NCBI GenBank assembly: GCA_900759225.1
Contig: CAAEUM010000155.1
Location: forward strand, 1-7,149
DNA length: 7,149 nt
Direction of reading: 5' to 3'
Origin: Lachnospiraceae bacterium
GTDB lineage: Bacteria > Bacillota > Clostridia > Lachnospirales > Lachnospiraceae
Under the pieces are notes generated by a model, which worked only from the letters and a program-made list of their open reading frames with translations, was not told where the DNA came from and ran no database searches. Shown piece after piece: positions 5,961-7,149 of the stretch; position 1 is the stretch's first letter; each line of letters begins with the position of its first letter. The translations under genes were made by a program, and so were the position numbers.

Positions 5961-7149
5961 GTTGCTTCACATCCTGTTTTAATGCATTGATCAGGCCTTC
6001 TATATCATAGGAGGCGGCAGTTACATCCGGATCTTTTCCATATTCCAAAAGGGCTTCTGCTGTCAGTGCCCCGATACAGAGGGCCTTTGTCCTTTCAGGC
6101 CATCCCCCTTCCTTTTGGAGGCAGCTCTTTCCAAAAAAGCTTCTTACGCCGGAGGCGCTGGCAAAGGCCACATAATCCGGCCACCCCTCTTTTGGAAGAA
6201 AAGAAGGGCAGGATGCCTGATCTGCCAGCTTATAAAGAGGGATATCGTCAAATAAAACACCTGTCTCATGTAGGATACGGGTAAGCTCCCTGGAGCCATC
6301 CTCCGACCTTGGGATCAGAAGGCGTCCGGCATCTGCAGGAAGCAGGCTGCAAAGTCCTTCTGCCAGCCCCTGGGCGCTGTGGACCTTGGGCATATAATCG
6401 GACAGAAAGCCATGCTTTTTAAGCTCATCCCTGGTTCCGGGGCCAATGACAGCAAATTTTATATGGCCCAGAGCGCGCAGATCCCTGCCTGCTGCTGTAA
6501 GACCCTCAAAAAACAGCCGCACCCCGTTGGCACTGGTAAAAAGGAGCCAGCTGTATACATCAAGGCGGCTGTATGCCCGGGCCATGGCAGGGGAAGTTGC
6601 GTAGGAGATCAGCTTTAAGGTCAGAAGCGGCTCAGGGACAGCTCCCTCCTTTCTCAGGGCAGCCTCAAGCCGCTCCTGAAAGGATCCCGTCCCGATCATG
6701 CCTACATGGACACCTTCCAATGGGCCTTTGGTTTCCTCCTTTGGACAAAGAAAATCATAGGAGGCCGTTTCCCCTACGATAATAATAGCCGGTGTCTGGA
6801 TCCCTGCCTCATCTGCTTTTTGGGGCAGAGAGAAAAGAGGGGCCCTTATGATCCTCTGGCCGGGAAGGGAGCCCTTTTCAACAATGGCAGCAGGCGTTTC
6901 CCTGGCTTTTCCGCCTTCGATCAATCCCTGGACAATGGTTTTTAGCTGCCCCCTTCCCATAAGGAATACAAGGGTTCCTTCCATGGAGCCGCAGGCTCTT
7001 ACACGCTCTGAAAGGCTGTTATCCCCTTCCACGCAGTGGCCTGTCATCACATGGAAGCTGCGGCTGATCTGCCGGTGGGTAACAGGGATGCCTGCAAGAT
7101 TCGGCACTGCAATGGCAGAGGAAACGCCGGGAACCAGCTCCCAGGGTAA
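5944..7149 (-). CDS. cobA/hemD: Uroporphyrinogen-III C-methyltransferase/uroporphyrinogen-III synthase fusion, C-terminal part, runs off the right edge
   Basis: The frame is open to the window edge; 401 residues are visible and the true start lies outside. The first part is the end of a SUMT (CobA) domain: ELVPGVSSAIAVPNLAGIPV (residues 4-23) followed by THR, FHVMTGH (32-38), GTLVFLMGRGQLKTI (58-72), TPAAIVEKGS (85-94) and PAIIIVGETASY (120-131). It methylates uroporphyrinogen III at C2 and C7 to precorrin-2 using S-adenosylmethionine. From about residue 145 a HemD domain follows, with LLFTSANGVRLFF (202-214), FAVIGPGTRDELKKHGF (232-248) and FASASGVRSFF (329-339), which cyclises hydroxymethylbilane to uroporphyrinogen III. 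Fusions of this kind are common in clostridial siroheme/cobalamin clusters, where hemA, hemC and hemB often lie nearby; those would be upstream, outside the window. A GTG at 7105-7107 could be taken for a start but lies within the conserved SUMT motif. The end overlaps jetA. Confidence 0.93.
   Translation of the reverse strand, partial: LPWELVPGVSSAIAVPNLAGIPVTHRQISRSFHVMTGHCVEGDNSLSERVRACGSMEGTLVFLMGRGQLKTIVQGLIEGGKARETPAAIVEKGSLPGQRIIRAPLFSLPQKADEAGIQTPAIIIVGETASYDFLCPKEETKGPLEGVHVGMIGTGSFQERLEAALRKEGAVPEPLLTLKLISYATSPAMARAYSRLDVYSWLLFTSANGVRLFFEGLTAAGRDLRALGHIKFAVIGPGTRDELKKHGFLSDYMPKVHSAQGLAEGLCSLLPADAGRLLIPRSEDGSRELTRILHETGVLFDDIPLYKLADQASCPSFLPKEGWPDYVAFASASGVRSFFGKSCLQKEGGWPERTKALCIGALTAEALLEYGKDPDVTAASYDIEGLINALKQDVKQHETDK

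Noticed and set aside
6066..6945. Plus-strand open frames opposite cobA/hemD
   Set aside because: The minus-strand frame has clear conserved CobA and HemD motifs throughout; the opposite frames are low-complexity shadows.
7105..7107. GTG as the start of the tetrapyrrole gene
   Set aside because: The frame continues upstream to the edge and encodes the conserved PGVSSAIAVP part of the SUMT motif, so this GTG is an internal valine codon.

Overview
All five genes in this window lie on the minus strand, so transcription runs from high to low coordinates. In that order they are: the 3' part of a uroporphyrinogen-III methyltransferase/synthase fusion gene (cobA/hemD), three tightly overlapping genes for a Wadjet/MksBEF-type SMC complex (jetA kleisin, jetB KITE subunit, jetC SMC ATPase), a 168-base intergenic gap with a good promoter, and the 5' part of a citrate synthase gene. 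The protein types, the fused CobA-HemD, the AGGAGG-type ribosome sites and the moderate GC content suggest a clostridial Firmicute, most likely a Lachnospiraceae member. No marker in the window fixes the genus.

Region 5944-7149 holds the tetrapyrrole enzyme, which makes precorrin-2/sirohydrochlorin precursors and closes uroporphyrinogen III. Its stop codon lies 17 bases inside jetA. Region 534-5960 is the SMC module: jetA overlaps jetB by four bases (ATGA), and jetB overlaps jetC by about 26 bases. This suggests one polycistronic message with coupled translation. JetC keeps its Walker A, ABC signature and Walker B motifs, so the ATPase looks functional.

The notable point is what is absent. 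Classical Wadjet operons are jetABCD, and JetD (toprim-type nuclease, DUF3322/DUF2220) cuts the plasmid DNA that JetABC extrudes. Here jetC is followed directly by the citrate synthase gene, and the space before jetA is filled by cobA/hemD. The module is therefore an intact jetABC without an adjacent nuclease, embedded behind a biosynthetic gene. It may be a domesticated condensin-like complex, or its nuclease may be encoded elsewhere or replaced.

Region 366-533 carries a sigma-A-like promoter for citrate synthase, a small inverted repeat overlapping its -35 box, and a leader of roughly 110 nt with a possible hairpin. No convincing rho-independent terminator is visible after jetC. No RNA genes, mobile elements, CRISPR arrays or long repeats were seen.
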